Shown here: positions 1-8,105 of the stretch, piece by piece
Numbering within the stretch: position 1 is the stretch's first letter
Layout: each line of letters begins with the position of its first letter
From: a virus
Length of the DNA stretch: 29,861 nt
Virus record (IMG/VR): IMGVR_UViG_3300017764_001812
Span: 1 to 29,861 of that record
Strand: one strand, 5' to 3'
Made by a program: the position numbers and the translations under genes
Notes under the pieces: model-generated
What the model was told of the DNA's origin: nothing
Seen by the model: the letters and a program-made list of their open reading frames with translations, nothing else
The model's database searches: none

Positions 1-479
1 AAGACAACAAGTTAGCAATCCAAAATGGTTTAAGAACTGAAATCGCTGAGGACTTTATGAATAAGTTGAAAGACCTATTTACTGAGTCACACATTCAGGT
101 GCCAGAGGATAAAGTTGACATGGTTGACGAACTCGCAGACAATGTTGAAGAACTTGAGTCACAACTCAATGACACAATTGCAAAGTCCGTATCAATGGCT
201 GAAGAGTTAGAGACATATAAAAGGGAGTCTATCATTAGAGAGGCAACCAAAGATTTGGCTGAAACTCAAGTCGAAAAGCTAAAGTCACTAGCAGAAAACG
301 TAGATTTTGATGACGAAGAAACTTTTGCAAAGAAAGTTGCTCAGTTAAAAGAATCTTACTTCGCTAAGACAGCAAAAACCCAAGAAGAAATCATTGAAGA
401 CGATGATGCTCCAATAATGCAAACATCAGGTTCAATGGATTCTTATCTTAACGCAATAAAGAAAACTGCAAATAAATAG
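1..479 (+). CDS. 22: Prohead core scaffold protein gp22, 3' part
   Basis: C-terminal portion of the T4-type prohead core (scaffold) protein, which assembles inside the capsid shell and is degraded by the prohead protease during maturation. The reading frame is open from position 3 to the stop at 479, so the true start lies outside the window; the first internal ATG at 57 is unlikely to be the start because the upstream residues (NGLRTEIAEDF) continue the family pattern. The protein is highly charged, Glu/Asp/Lys rich and predicted helical, with a coiled-coil-like stretch (ELADNVEELESQL). It lies 10 bases before the major capsid gene, the conserved T4 order 22-23. Identification is by pattern and synteny. 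Confidence 0.85.
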   Translation, partial: DNKLAIQNGLRTEIAEDFMNKLKDLFTESHIQVPEDKVDMVDELADNVEELESQLNDTIAKSVSMAEELETYKRESIIREATKDLAETQVEKLKSLAENVDFDDEETFAKKVAQLKESYFAKTAKTQEEIIEDDDAPIMQTSGSMDSYLNAIKKTANK

Positions 480-489
480 GGAGTCCTAA

Positions 490-1806
490 ATGACAGTATC
501 ATACGATAGATTGATCGAAAAGTGGGCACCAGTATTGAACGAAGAGTCAGCTGGTACTATCACCGATCATCATAAGAAAGCCGTTACTGCAGCAGTACTT
601 GAGAATCAAGAGATCGCTCTTAGAGAAGAAGGAATGATTACTGAAGCCGCTCCAGCAAACGCAACATCATCTGTATCAAATTGGAATCCAGTATTGATCG
701 CACTCGTAAGACGAGCTATGCCAAACTTAATGGCATACGACATCTGTGGTGTGCAGCCAATGTCTGGTCCAACAGGCTTAATCTTCGCGATGAAGTCAAG
801 ATATGGCGGTGGTTCAACATCTAATAGAGAAGCACTATTCAACGAAGCTGAGACTCAGTTTTCTGGTGACAGTGCTGGTACTCACGACTCTGATAATGCA
901 TCAGGTCTTAACGTAACAAACTTAGACTCAGACTCAACAGCTGATGATGCAAGACTTACAAACATCATGGCTGGTGGTATGACTACAAACGAAGCTGAAA
1001 AGTTAGGTTCATCTGGAGAAACTTCATTCAGAGAAATGGGTTTCACTATTGAGAAAGCAACTGTGACTGCTAAGTCAAGAGCATTAAAAGCTGAATACAG
1101 CTTAGAATTAGCTCAAGACCTTAAAGCTATTCATGGTCTAGACGCTGAGACAGAATTGGCAAACATCTTGTCAACAGAAATCTTAGCTGAAATCAATAGA
1201 GAAGTTATTAGAACTATTAACTCTCAAGCTAAAACTGGCGCACTTCAAAAGAACACTGCGGTAAACGGTATCTTCAATATTCAGACAGATGCAGACGGCA
1301 GATGGTCAGTCGAGAAGTTCAAAGGTTTGATTCTTCAAATCGAAAGAGAGTCAAATATCATTGCTAAAGAGACACGTAGAGGTAAAGGAAACTTCCTCGT
1401 ATGTTCATCTGATGTAGCATCTGCATTAGCTGCAGCTGGTATGATGGATTACACACCTGCAATGGCAACTAACTTAAATGTTGATGACACAGGTAATACT
1501 TTTGCCGGTACTATAAACGGCAGAATGAGAGTATACATCGATCCGTATGCAAATACAGACTACGCAACAGTAGGTTATAAGGGTACTAACCCATATGATG
1601 CTGGTCTTTTCTACTGTCCATACGTTCCATTAACAATGGTACGTGCAGTTGGAGAAGATACATTCCAACCAAAAATTGGTTTTAAAACCAGATATGGAAT
1701 GGCATCAAACCCATACGTAGGTGCTACACCTGCTAATGGCCTAGCCGCTGTTAAGACTAATCAGTACTACAGAATATTCAGAGTTGACAATATTCTAGGT
1801 GCATAA
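490..1806 (+). CDS. 23: Major capsid protein gp23
   Basis: T4-type major capsid protein of 438 residues (T4 gp23 has 521), forming the hexamers of the head. A Shine-Dalgarno GGAGT sits 7 bases before the ATG. A prohead-protease type site ends at residue 52 (MITE, then AAPAN), in the expected N-terminal place for removal of the propeptide. The central and C-terminal parts carry the gp23 pattern: an LVRRAMPNL segment, a long Gly/Ser/Asp-rich insertion at about residues 110-175, and a C-terminal region rich in YVG and FKTRYG motifs. It follows gp22 directly and is followed by a strong terminator, as expected for a very highly expressed late gene. Confidence 0.96.
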   Translation: MTVSYDRLIEKWAPVLNEESAGTITDHHKKAVTAAVLENQEIALREEGMITEAAPANATSSVSNWNPVLIALVRRAMPNLMAYDICGVQPMSGPTGLIFAMKSRYGGGSTSNREALFNEAETQFSGDSAGTHDSDNASGLNVTNLDSDSTADDARLTNIMAGGMTTNEAEKLGSSGETSFREMGFTIEKATVTAKSRALKAEYSLELAQDLKAIHGLDAETELANILSTEILAEINREVIRTINSQAKTGALQKNTAVNGIFNIQTDADGRWSVEKFKGLILQIERESNIIAKETRRGKGNFLVCSSDVASALAAAGMMDYTPAMATNLNVDDTGNTFAGTINGRMRVYIDPYANTDYATVGYKGTNPYDAGLFYCPYVPLTMVRAVGEDTFQPKIGFKTRYGMASNPYVGATPANGLAAVKTNQYYRIFRVDNILGA

Positions 1807-1827
1807 GTCTTAGTACTTAATATTAAA

Positions 1828-1854
1828 GAGAGGAGCTTCGGCTCCTCTTTTTTT
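1828..1854 (+). terminator. Intrinsic terminator after the capsid gene
   Basis: Perfect GC-rich stem AGAGGAGC/GCTCCTCT closed by the very stable TTCG tetraloop, followed by a run of T. It lies 21 bases after the gp23 stop and ends the capsid transcript. Confidence 0.93.
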
Positions 1855-1856
1855 CG

Positions 1857-1864
1857 TATAAATA
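1857..1864 (+). promoter_or_regulatory. T4-type late promoter TATAAATA
   Basis: Exact match to the T4 late promoter box read by the gp55 sigma factor, which is itself encoded at 8106-8690. By T4 spacing initiation would fall near 1870, leaving an AGGAGA ribosome site at 1876-1881 inside the leader of the next gene. It sits immediately after the gp23 terminator and would drive the 1886-2870 genes. Confidence 0.8.
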
Positions 1865-1885
1865 GAATTATTATAGGAGATAGCA

Positions 1886-2179
1886 ATGCCAGTAACAGTA
1901 GTAACAACATTTTATAAAACTGATGCGTCTATCGAAGATTACGCTAATCCTGAAGTTAAAAAAGTTTTAGATGATTATGAGAGTTCTAATAAAATAACCG
2001 AGCGTAAAACTAGTAGATCTGAAAATGGATTAGTACAAGAGCGAACTAGAGTATTTGCCGACCAAGAAAGTTATGATGCGTTTAGACTTGAAACTGCAGT
2101 TGTTAACAATAAAGCGATTAGAGATAAATGGCAGGCGGATAACAACGTAAGAATGGACCGTTCGGTCGTTGCAAAATAA
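1886..2179 (+). CDS. Conserved hypothetical late protein, 97 aa
   Basis: Unrecognised soluble protein with no obvious catalytic motif or membrane segment. The N-terminus is a short beta-like stretch (PVTVVTTFYKTD), followed by charged helical sequence with several Arg/Lys/Glu pairs. An AGGAGA ribosome site precedes the ATG, and a late promoter lies 21 bases upstream, so it is probably made late, with virion proteins. Its stop codon directly abuts the ATG of the NqrM-like gene. It could be a minor structural protein or assembly factor; that is inference from position only. Confidence 0.75.
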   Translation: MPVTVVTTFYKTDASIEDYANPEVKKVLDDYESSNKITERKTSRSENGLVQERTRVFADQESYDAFRLETAVVNNKAIRDKWQADNNVRMDRSVVAK

Positions 2180-2317
2180 ATGGACGTATTCTTATTAACA
2201 TTATTTGTGTTCATGTCATTCATAGCTTCAAGTTTGTCATTAGCGTCCATGCTTAATAGACCGATAAAAGGTAGCTGTGGTGGAATAAATTGTAGGTGTA
2301 AAAATGGCACTAACTAG
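2180..2317 (+). CDS. NqrM-like (DUF539) small membrane protein, 45 aa
   Basis: Short gene starting directly after the upstream stop (TAAATG) and overlapping the next start by 14 bases, so probably translationally coupled. Residues 1-25 are one hydrophobic segment (VFLLTLFVFMSFIA); residues 27-36 read RPIKGSCGGI, followed by Cys38 and Cys40. This layout, an N-terminal membrane helix then a GSCGG motif and further cysteines, is the hallmark of NqrM (DUF539), the maturation factor thought to deliver iron to the Na+-pumping NADH:quinone oxidoreductase in bacteria. The phage version is shorter at the C-terminus and has three cysteines in all. The function in a phage is unknown; homology rests on this motif and topology. 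Confidence 0.65.
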   Translation: MDVFLLTLFVFMSFIASSLSLASMLNRPIKGSCGGINCRCKNGTN

Positions 2318-2870
2318 TAACTTTAACTATTTACAACCTACGGGTTTTAAGTTAGTTATAGATAGAAAAAATTATCCTAACTTAGAGTTTTTTGTACAAG
2401 ACTTTACACATGCTGGTGTCATAATGAATACCGCAGACTTAGGATATAAAAAGATTGCAGCAATACCATTTATTGGTGATAAACTCACATATAATGAAAT
2501 GTTGGCAAATATTATTTTAGATGAAGACATGAAGTCTTATACAGAAATGCATAACTGGATGAGACGTAACTTAGATCGAGATAACGTAACACCACTCGAC
2601 AGATTTAAAAATGCAACACAAAGACCACCATCACAATCCGATATTACACTATCAATATTGAACAGTGCTAATAACGCAATTGCGCAGATTATATATAGAG
2701 ATAGTATACCAGTAGCATTGACCGATATACAATTTCAAGCCACCAGCGGTGCAGAATCATTCTTAACATTTGGTGCATCATTTAGATTTACTTACTTTGA
2801 TATTAAAACATTCAATGCAACAACTGGAGCAATCGAAGATTCGTTTGATGTGACTGGCACCACTGGCTAA
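2304..2870 (+). CDS. Tail-tube-like virion structural protein, 188 aa
   Basis: Resembles a protein family common in marine T4-like phages that begins with a NFNYLQPTGFKL motif and is treated as a tail or tail-tube-like structural component. The sequence alternates beta strands with short loops (FKLVIDRKNYPNLEFFVQ, GDKLTYNEMLANIILDED) and has a Trp-containing helix (MHNWMRRNL), consistent with the gp19/gp54 tube fold, but I cannot assign a T4 number with confidence. It is in the late cluster downstream of the 1857 late promoter. The start is ATG 2304, with AGGTG about 6 bases upstream, inside the tail of the NqrM-like gene. Confidence 0.6.
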   Translation: MALTSNFNYLQPTGFKLVIDRKNYPNLEFFVQDFTHAGVIMNTADLGYKKIAAIPFIGDKLTYNEMLANIILDEDMKSYTEMHNWMRRNLDRDNVTPLDRFKNATQRPPSQSDITLSILNSANNAIAQIIYRDSIPVALTDIQFQATSGAESFLTFGASFRFTYFDIKTFNATTGAIEDSFDVTGTTG

Positions 2871-2891
2871 CATATATTATTGGAGACCTAA

Positions 2892-3725
2892 TTGGAATTT
2901 ACATATTATGATCAAACAGTTGACCTTTTACCTGAAAAATATTTAGAACTTTGGCGACCTAGGATTGTCGTTAGCGTATCAGGAGGATTAGACTCTGCTG
3001 CGTTATTATGGTTATTGTGCACATACTTTCCAGATATTGAAAAGCATATATTCACGGGAGATGACGCAAATCACCCGGCAGATGCTTGTTGTGCTGAAGA
3101 CGTAGTTAATTACATAAAGAAACAAATACCTAACCATAATATAAAGTCTCATGATTTTGTGGTGTTCGATGATATGGATCTTGAAATATTAGAAGAAGTT
3201 AAATTACTCGTTGAACAAAATCCTGAACAATATAGAAAACAATTTCCTTACATAGAAAGAGACAAGGAAAGAAGAGAGCAAGGCCTTCCACCTCATAGAT
3301 ATACAGATGAAGAAATGTTTTTAGGTAAAATAGCGAAACCGTTATTGAATCGTAGAAACATGACACGTATAATGGAAAAGCATAACTGTCCAATCTACTT
3401 ATCTGGTATGACAATGAATCCACCTAATGATGAAATGAAACGCTTAGGTTTTTATAATATTGCCGAAACGAAAAGAAATGAAGATTGTGTTGATCAGCGA
3501 ATAAAAGTTGCAGTTCATCGAAGAGGAGGAATAGCTTATCAACCTTTTTGCAGAGTTAATAAACTATTTGTTAAAGGAGTTTTTGAGGCACACGGTATAC
3601 TGGAAGAAATATTTCCTCTAACTGGCTCTTGTACTGGTGGAGCAAATGTAACTAAATTGTGGACGGAACCTTGCATGAAATGTTTTTGGTGTCAAGAAAA
3701 ACATTGGGCATTTGGAAAGTATTAA
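2892..3725 (+). CDS. PP-loop ATP pyrophosphatase, QueC-like
   Basis: Adenine nucleotide alpha-hydrolase superfamily enzyme of 277 residues. The PP-loop SGGLDS is at residues 30-35 after a beta strand (RIVVSVS). The C-terminus has four cysteines (247, 261, 264, 267; pattern C-x13-C-x2-C-x2-C), matching the zinc site of 7-cyano-7-deazaguanine synthase QueC. Family members adenylate a carboxyl group or base before attack by a nitrogen or sulfur nucleophile. The only in-frame initiation codon before the PP-loop is TTG 2892, with GGAGA 5 bases upstream. The next gene overlaps by one base (TAATG). No folE, queD or queE appears here, so a preQ0 product is not proven; the middle region (residues 90-130) is unlike standard QueC. 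Confidence 0.75.
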   Translation: MEFTYYDQTVDLLPEKYLELWRPRIVVSVSGGLDSAALLWLLCTYFPDIEKHIFTGDDANHPADACCAEDVVNYIKKQIPNHNIKSHDFVVFDDMDLEILEEVKLLVEQNPEQYRKQFPYIERDKERREQGLPPHRYTDEEMFLGKIAKPLLNRRNMTRIMEKHNCPIYLSGMTMNPPNDEMKRLGFYNIAETKRNEDCVDQRIKVAVHRRGGIAYQPFCRVNKLFVKGVFEAHGILEEIFPLTGSCTGGANVTKLWTEPCMKCFWCQEKHWAFGKY

Positions 3726-4300
3726 TGGAAGACTTAAAAGAATTAAATATGTTAATCGACTATGTTGGTCATCCAGCAATGAATGATGATTATTTAAACA
3801 AAAAAAGATTAGATACTCTTAATATGCTTATCAGAACTAACAGACATGTTGTGATTGTTAATATTGGCAGTATACATCACACTGGAAAAGATGGTTGGGA
3901 TCATTTTACAAGATACGGTGAAATGTTTAAAGAGATTAAACGTATTGCGTTAAAAAGATCAAATGTAACTTGGATTGATGTTAAAGATGATGTAAGTATT
4001 CCAGAATTAAGCGAAATACTTAATAAATATAATTATACCATTACACCATCAACCGAAATAAATATAAGTGGAACAAACTTATCGGGTTGTGTTATGAGTA
4101 ACAAACAAACTTCGGTTACAAACTTTGCAGAACTTGGATTTAAAGTTAACATTATTCTTCCTATGTGTGCTGAAGGAGAAAACACTGGAGTTAATGATTT
4201 AGAAAAAATGATGAAAGCAATTACTCATATGTATAGTCATTTAAAAAAGAGAAAACTAATAGATAACGTAGATTTAAAATGGCCATATCTAAAAACATAA
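3725..4300 (+). CDS. Isochorismatase-fold (cysteine hydrolase-like) protein, 191 aa
   Basis: Start chosen at ATG 3725, which overlaps the upstream stop by one base; an upstream ATG at 3659 lies inside the previous gene. The layout suggests the isochorismatase/nicotinamidase fold: a first strand ending in an acidic residue (MLIDYVGHP, Asp12), a strand HVVIVNIGSIHH at 41-52, and the segment ISGTNLSGCVMSN with Cys122 followed by a helix and NFAELGFKVNIILPMC, which mirrors the family's G-x-x-x-x-x-C-V then A-x-x-x-G-y-x-V pattern. Lys87 (WIDVKDD) is a possible third member of the Asp-Lys-Cys triad. The reaction is unknown. It overlaps the radical SAM gene by 22 bases. Confidence 0.5.
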   Translation: MEDLKELNMLIDYVGHPAMNDDYLNKKRLDTLNMLIRTNRHVVIVNIGSIHHTGKDGWDHFTRYGEMFKEIKRIALKRSNVTWIDVKDDVSIPELSEILNKYNYTITPSTEINISGTNLSGCVMSNKQTSVTNFAELGFKVNIILPMCAEGENTGVNDLEKMMKAITHMYSHLKKRKLIDNVDLKWPYLKT

Positions 4301-5556
4301 GACAACAGATTGAAGATGATGACATATACTTTTGTCATATGCCGTGGACTATGGTTTACAGCGAAATAAATGGTGCGTGGCAAACGTGTTGTCATGCTAA
4401 AAATTCTGGTATGTCTTTAAAAACTACTACACCTGAACAATGGATGCAATCTGATTTTCAAAACAAGTTACGCAATGAAATGTTGGATCCAAATTCTGAT
4501 CACAAGTTAATTAACGAAATTTGCAGAAGATGCAAGGTAGAAGAAAAACAATATGGAGAATCTAGAAGATTACGAAAATTAAGAAGCATGAAAAGTAATC
4601 AAGAATATTACGACAATATAATGCAAGCAGTTGAAATGTACAAAGCTGCGGAACATTTTGATTTTCATGAAAGAATATTAGAAACTCAAGTAAAAGTTTT
4701 TGGAATGGAATGTAATTTAGATTGTCACATGTGTCCACCCGCTTATTCTACTACCAGACAAAAGACACAATTAAAAGATGGAATGTTACATGAAGAAATT
4801 TACGGTGATGCACAAAGGCATATAAGATCTACTCTAGCTACTGCACAAAATGTTAAGATTGACATGATGGAAAGTTTAAGGGAATTAGCTCCTTATACTC
4901 ATTTTGTAAAAATCATTGGTGGTGAACCTTTAGTAATGAAAAAACAATTTGAGTATTTAAAGATACTGATTGACAGCGGTCATTCAAAGCACGTCACTAT
5001 TAAATATCAAACCAACATGACAAAACTTGGAAACAAGAAACACAGAGTAATTGATTTTATTCCTCATTTTAAAAGATTCACATTTACCGCTTCTTTAGAT
5101 AGTATGGGTGATGCTATAGAATACTGTCGTAGAAGAACAAAATGGGATGAGGTACTTCACAATATGGAAACAGTAAAACAATATGATAATGTTGTTGTCG
5201 ATACAAACTCTACTATGGGTTTTCTAAGCATACTAAGATTCTATGAGTTTTTAGAATGGGCAGAAAATTATAAATATATAGATAGAGTACAGAGTGTTTA
5301 TGCTTTAGAAAGACCACCGCATTTTCAAGTTAAAAATTTACCGCAAAAAATAAAAGATAATCTTATACCAAAGTATTCAAACTGGCCGCATATTCAAAAA
5401 ATGTTGATGCAGACGCACGATAAGTTCGGTGAACCAAAGGAACTTAAAAACACTTTTAATTATCTATTAGCACAGGACGATTATTATAGAGGAACAAAGT
5501 ACGAAAAAAATTTATTTGAAGTTTTTCCTGAACTTGAAGAATTTTATGTTAGATAA
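4279..5556 (+). CDS. Radical SAM protein with N-terminal SPASM/twitch-like domain
   Basis: Radical S-adenosylmethionine enzyme of 425 residues. The catalytic [4Fe-4S] motif CxxxCxxC is at Cys145, Cys149 and Cys152 (ECNLDCHMC), and GGEPL, the SAM-binding GGE motif, is at 214-218. Residues 17-90 form a cysteine-rich module ahead of the radical SAM core (Cys19, Cys37, Cys38, Cys82, Cys85, with a PW, a WMQ and a LRNEML segment), like a SPASM/twitch auxiliary cluster domain placed N-terminally. Such proteins are frequent in marine phages but their substrates are unknown. It is the last gene of the cassette with the PP-loop and isochorismatase-fold genes, so the three may act on one substrate. Confidence 0.8.
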   Translation: MAISKNIRQQIEDDDIYFCHMPWTMVYSEINGAWQTCCHAKNSGMSLKTTTPEQWMQSDFQNKLRNEMLDPNSDHKLINEICRRCKVEEKQYGESRRLRKLRSMKSNQEYYDNIMQAVEMYKAAEHFDFHERILETQVKVFGMECNLDCHMCPPAYSTTRQKTQLKDGMLHEEIYGDAQRHIRSTLATAQNVKIDMMESLRELAPYTHFVKIIGGEPLVMKKQFEYLKILIDSGHSKHVTIKYQTNMTKLGNKKHRVIDFIPHFKRFTFTASLDSMGDAIEYCRRRTKWDEVLHNMETVKQYDNVVVDTNSTMGFLSILRFYEFLEWAENYKYIDRVQSVYALERPPHFQVKNLPQKIKDNLIPKYSNWPHIQKMLMQTHDKFGEPKELKNTFNYLLAQDDYYRGTKYEKNLFEVFPELEEFYVR

Positions 5557-5574
5557 ATAGATTATGGAGACATT

Positions 5575-6021
5575 ATGATTGATTTGAAACAAGTCCACGA
5601 AATGTGGCAACAAGATTGCGCTATTAATAATATGCAGCTAGATGAAACATCTAAGCAAACACCAAAATTACATTCAAAATACTTACAGCTATGGTCAACC
5701 GCAAAGCTTGAATTACGGCGTGCAGAGTTTGATCAGAAAAAATTATTGAAAGAAAAATGGTTATACTATAATGGTAAGATGGATCAGGAAACTTTAAAAG
5801 AAAAAGGTTGGGATCCGGATCCGTTTGAAGGTTTAAAGATACTTAAAGGCGAAATGGATTACTACTATGATAGCGATCCTGAAATACAGAAGTCAGAAGA
5901 AAAAATACAATATTGGAAAACAACAATTGATACATTAACAGAGATTATAGATAATTTAAAATGGCGACACCAAACTATATCGAACATAATTAGATGGAAA
6001 CAATTCGAGTCAGGAAACTAA
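5575..6021 (+). CDS. uvsY: UvsY recombination mediator
   Basis: T4 UvsY-like protein of 148 residues (T4 UvsY 137), which loads the UvsX recombinase on gp32-coated single strands. Matching landmarks are an N-terminal helix, the LHSKYLQLWSTAKLELRRAE segment, a LYYNGK motif (T4 LDYYSGR), QYWKTTIDTL (T4 LQYWGILLD) and the C-terminal RWKQFESGN (T4 MRAFEAGK). TGGAGA lies just upstream of the ATG. The uvsW start overlaps its 3' end by 28 bases, the same order as in T4 and cyanophages. Confidence 0.92.
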   Translation: MIDLKQVHEMWQQDCAINNMQLDETSKQTPKLHSKYLQLWSTAKLELRRAEFDQKKLLKEKWLYYNGKMDQETLKEKGWDPDPFEGLKILKGEMDYYYDSDPEIQKSEEKIQYWKTTIDTLTEIIDNLKWRHQTISNIIRWKQFESGN

Positions 6022-7466
6022 ATCATTCAATCATACATTTAGAGTGTGAAAGAAGTGTTGGAGCAGAGTTAAGAGAGTTCTTTTCTTTTTACGTTCCAGG
6101 ATACAAGTTTATGCCCGCATATCGTAATAGAATGTGGGATGGAAAAATAAGATTATATAATCAAACTACTGGCCAAATACCAGCAGGTTTATTTCCTCAG
6201 GTACTTTCATTTGCAGAATTAAGAGAATATGAATTAGAAATAGAAGAAACAGAATACGGTAATCCTAATGAAGGAAATAAAATTAATCCTGAATTTATGA
6301 TGAAATTTATAGATGCTTTAAAGTTACCATTTAAAATAAGAGATTATCAGTTTGATGCAGTGTGCACTGGAATACAAAGAAAAAATGCTATATTATTATC
6401 GCCGACTGGTTCTGGTAAATCACTTATAATATATGCTCTAATGCGTTATCTTATATCGTCGTTTGAACAAGACGTTCTTGTGATAGTACCGACTACGTCA
6501 TTAGTTGAGCAAATGTATAATGATTTTAAAACTTATGGTTATGATGTAGAAAAATATTGTCATAGAATATATTCAGGTAAAGATAAAAATACAACTAAAA
6601 GAATCATAATAAGCACATGGCAATCAATATATAGATTTCAACCAGATTGGTTTAGTAGATTTGGAGCAGTATTTGGAGATGAGTGTCATGGATTTAAATC
6701 TAAATCACTTACTACTATAATGAATAAATGTGTAGAAGCTGAATACAGATTTGGCACAACTGGAACTTTAGATGGCGCATTAACGCATGAATTAGTATTA
6801 CAAGGATTGTTTGGAAAGGTATATAGAGTTACAAGCACAAGAGAATTACAAGATAACGATACTCTTGCAAAACTTAATATAAGACGAATAGTATTAGATT
6901 ATAATGACATAATAAAAAAAGATTTTGGAAAGAAAACATATCAAGAAGAAATTGAATTTATTGTAACTTACCAAAAAAGAAATACGTTTATAAAAAATTT
7001 AACATTAGATTTAAAAGGTAACACATTAGTTTTATATAATTATGTAGAAAAACATGGTAAGCCACTTTATAATATGATTAAAGATGATGTTGAAGAAAGT
7101 CGCAAGACTTTTTTTGTATCCGGAGAAACAGCTGCTACAGATCGTGAAGCGATAAGAGCTATAGTAGAAAAACAAAAAAATTCTATTACAGTTGCGTCTC
7201 TTGGTACGTTTAGCACAGGTATAAATATTAGGAATCTACATAATATAGTCTTTGCATCTCCATCCAAATCACAGATAAGAGTGTTGCAAAGTATTGGTAG
7301 AGGTCTAAGAAAAACAGATGATGGCAAAGATACTACATTATACGATATTATAGATGACATAAGTTGGAAATCTAGAAAAAATTATGGAATATTACATGCA
7401 GATGAAAGACTTAGAATTTATGGAAGAGAAAAATTTAACCATAAAACGTACAGAGTAAATTTATGA
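5994..7466 (+). CDS. uvsW: UvsW ATP-dependent helicase
   Basis: Superfamily 2 helicase of 490 residues (T4 UvsW about 503), which remodels R-loops and stalled forks and helps the switch from origin-dependent to recombination-dependent replication. The N-terminal domain has the T4-like pattern ECERSVGAELREFFSF and RMWDGKIRLY. Walker A SPTGSGKS is at about 136-143, the DECH box at about 229-232, and motif VI (QSIGRGLRK) in the C-terminal RecA-like domain. The terminal KFNHKTYRVNL matches the T4 C-terminus. It overlaps uvsY upstream and the following gene by 4 bases (ATGA). Confidence 0.95.
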   Translation: METIRVRKLNHSIIHLECERSVGAELREFFSFYVPGYKFMPAYRNRMWDGKIRLYNQTTGQIPAGLFPQVLSFAELREYELEIEETEYGNPNEGNKINPEFMMKFIDALKLPFKIRDYQFDAVCTGIQRKNAILLSPTGSGKSLIIYALMRYLISSFEQDVLVIVPTTSLVEQMYNDFKTYGYDVEKYCHRIYSGKDKNTTKRIIISTWQSIYRFQPDWFSRFGAVFGDECHGFKSKSLTTIMNKCVEAEYRFGTTGTLDGALTHELVLQGLFGKVYRVTSTRELQDNDTLAKLNIRRIVLDYNDIIKKDFGKKTYQEEIEFIVTYQKRNTFIKNLTLDLKGNTLVLYNYVEKHGKPLYNMIKDDVEESRKTFFVSGETAATDREAIRAIVEKQKNSITVASLGTFSTGINIRNLHNIVFASPSKSQIRVLQSIGRGLRKTDDGKDTTLYDIIDDISWKSRKNYGILHADERLRIYGREKFNHKTYRVNL

Positions 7467-7957
7467 CTATAAAACAATTTAAGTTAACAAATAATGAAGA
7501 AGTGATATGCGAAGTCGTTGAATGGGACACAAACGATGAAGTTGGTGACATTTTGGTGAAGAAAGCATTACGAATAATTGGTGTAGAAGATTATCAAAAA
7601 GGTTGGAGGTTCTTTGCTTTTAGACCTTGGATGTCTTTTCATGATGATCCGGAATCTTTGCAAACAATAAACTCTTCACATATTATAGTCACAACGAATC
7701 CAACATCAAAAATATTAAAACATTATAAAGCATGTTTACATGGTATAAAAAGAGATTTAAAATTAGATAAATCAGGTAAAAAGAAAAAAGTATACGCCAA
7801 TCTAGATGAAATACAAGATGTAATAAAAGATCTTACAGATGATGAGATGGATGACTTTTTAGCCAGAAAATATGGTGCAGTTGAAGAAGATAGTTTTCTT
7901 CCTGATTCCGATAATAGTAATGTAATTAAGTTCAAGCCGAAGGGTACTCTACACTAG
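7463..7957 (+). CDS. Conserved marine T4-like hypothetical, possible Sm-like barrel
   Basis: Unassigned 164-residue protein. The N-terminal half has a strand pattern LTNNEEVICEVVEW, then RFFAFRPWMSF and SSHIIVTTNPT, which resembles an Sm-like small beta-barrel seen in conserved proteins of marine T4-like phages. The C-terminal half is charged and probably disordered, with a Lys-rich patch (SGKKKKVY) and an acidic tail. It overlaps uvsW by ATGA and is the last gene before the promoter at 8052, so it belongs to the uvsY-uvsW transcript. RNA binding would fit an Sm fold but is inference. Confidence 0.7.
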   Translation: MTIKQFKLTNNEEVICEVVEWDTNDEVGDILVKKALRIIGVEDYQKGWRFFAFRPWMSFHDDPESLQTINSSHIIVTTNPTSKILKHYKACLHGIKRDLKLDKSGKKKKVYANLDEIQDVIKDLTDDEMDDFLARKYGAVEEDSFLPDSDNSNVIKFKPKGTLH

Positions 7958-8051
7958 GGTATATCCCTCCTCCGAATATACTATTCTATTTTACCACACT
8001 TTTCAGCAAATGTACACCGTTATTTTTGCTTCTTAAATGAAAAAATACTAT

Positions 8052-8080
8052 TGTACTTTTACACAAAAATAGTGTATAAT
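8052..8080 (+). promoter_or_regulatory. Sigma70-like promoter for 55-47-46
   Basis: -35 TGTACT (8052-8057), 17-base spacer, -10 TATAAT (8075-8080), then the shared AGTACTATA initiation context. One -35 mismatch makes it the weakest of the eight-member promoter family. AAAGGA at 8094-8099 gives the gp55 ribosome site. Confidence 0.75.
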
Positions 8081-8105
8081 AGTACTATACAATAAAGGAT
8101 TAGCT

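Noticed and set aside
471-478. AATAAATA as a late promoter for gp23
   Set aside because: One mismatch, and T4 spacing would start the mRNA at about 484, after the ribosome site; it is also the stop codon context of gp22.
2892-3725. Full deazaguanine DNA-modification pathway
   Set aside because: Only a QueC-like gene is present; no folE, queD, queE or transglycosylase is visible in the window.
5269-5276. TATAAATA boxes inside genes (also 7220-7227 and 15222-15229)
   Set aside because: They fall mid-gene in AT-rich coding sequence with no start codon or terminator nearby; chance matches are expected.
5552-5559. GATAAATA as a late promoter for uvsY
   Set aside because: First base mismatched and part of the radical SAM stop context; uvsY is not expected to be a late gene.
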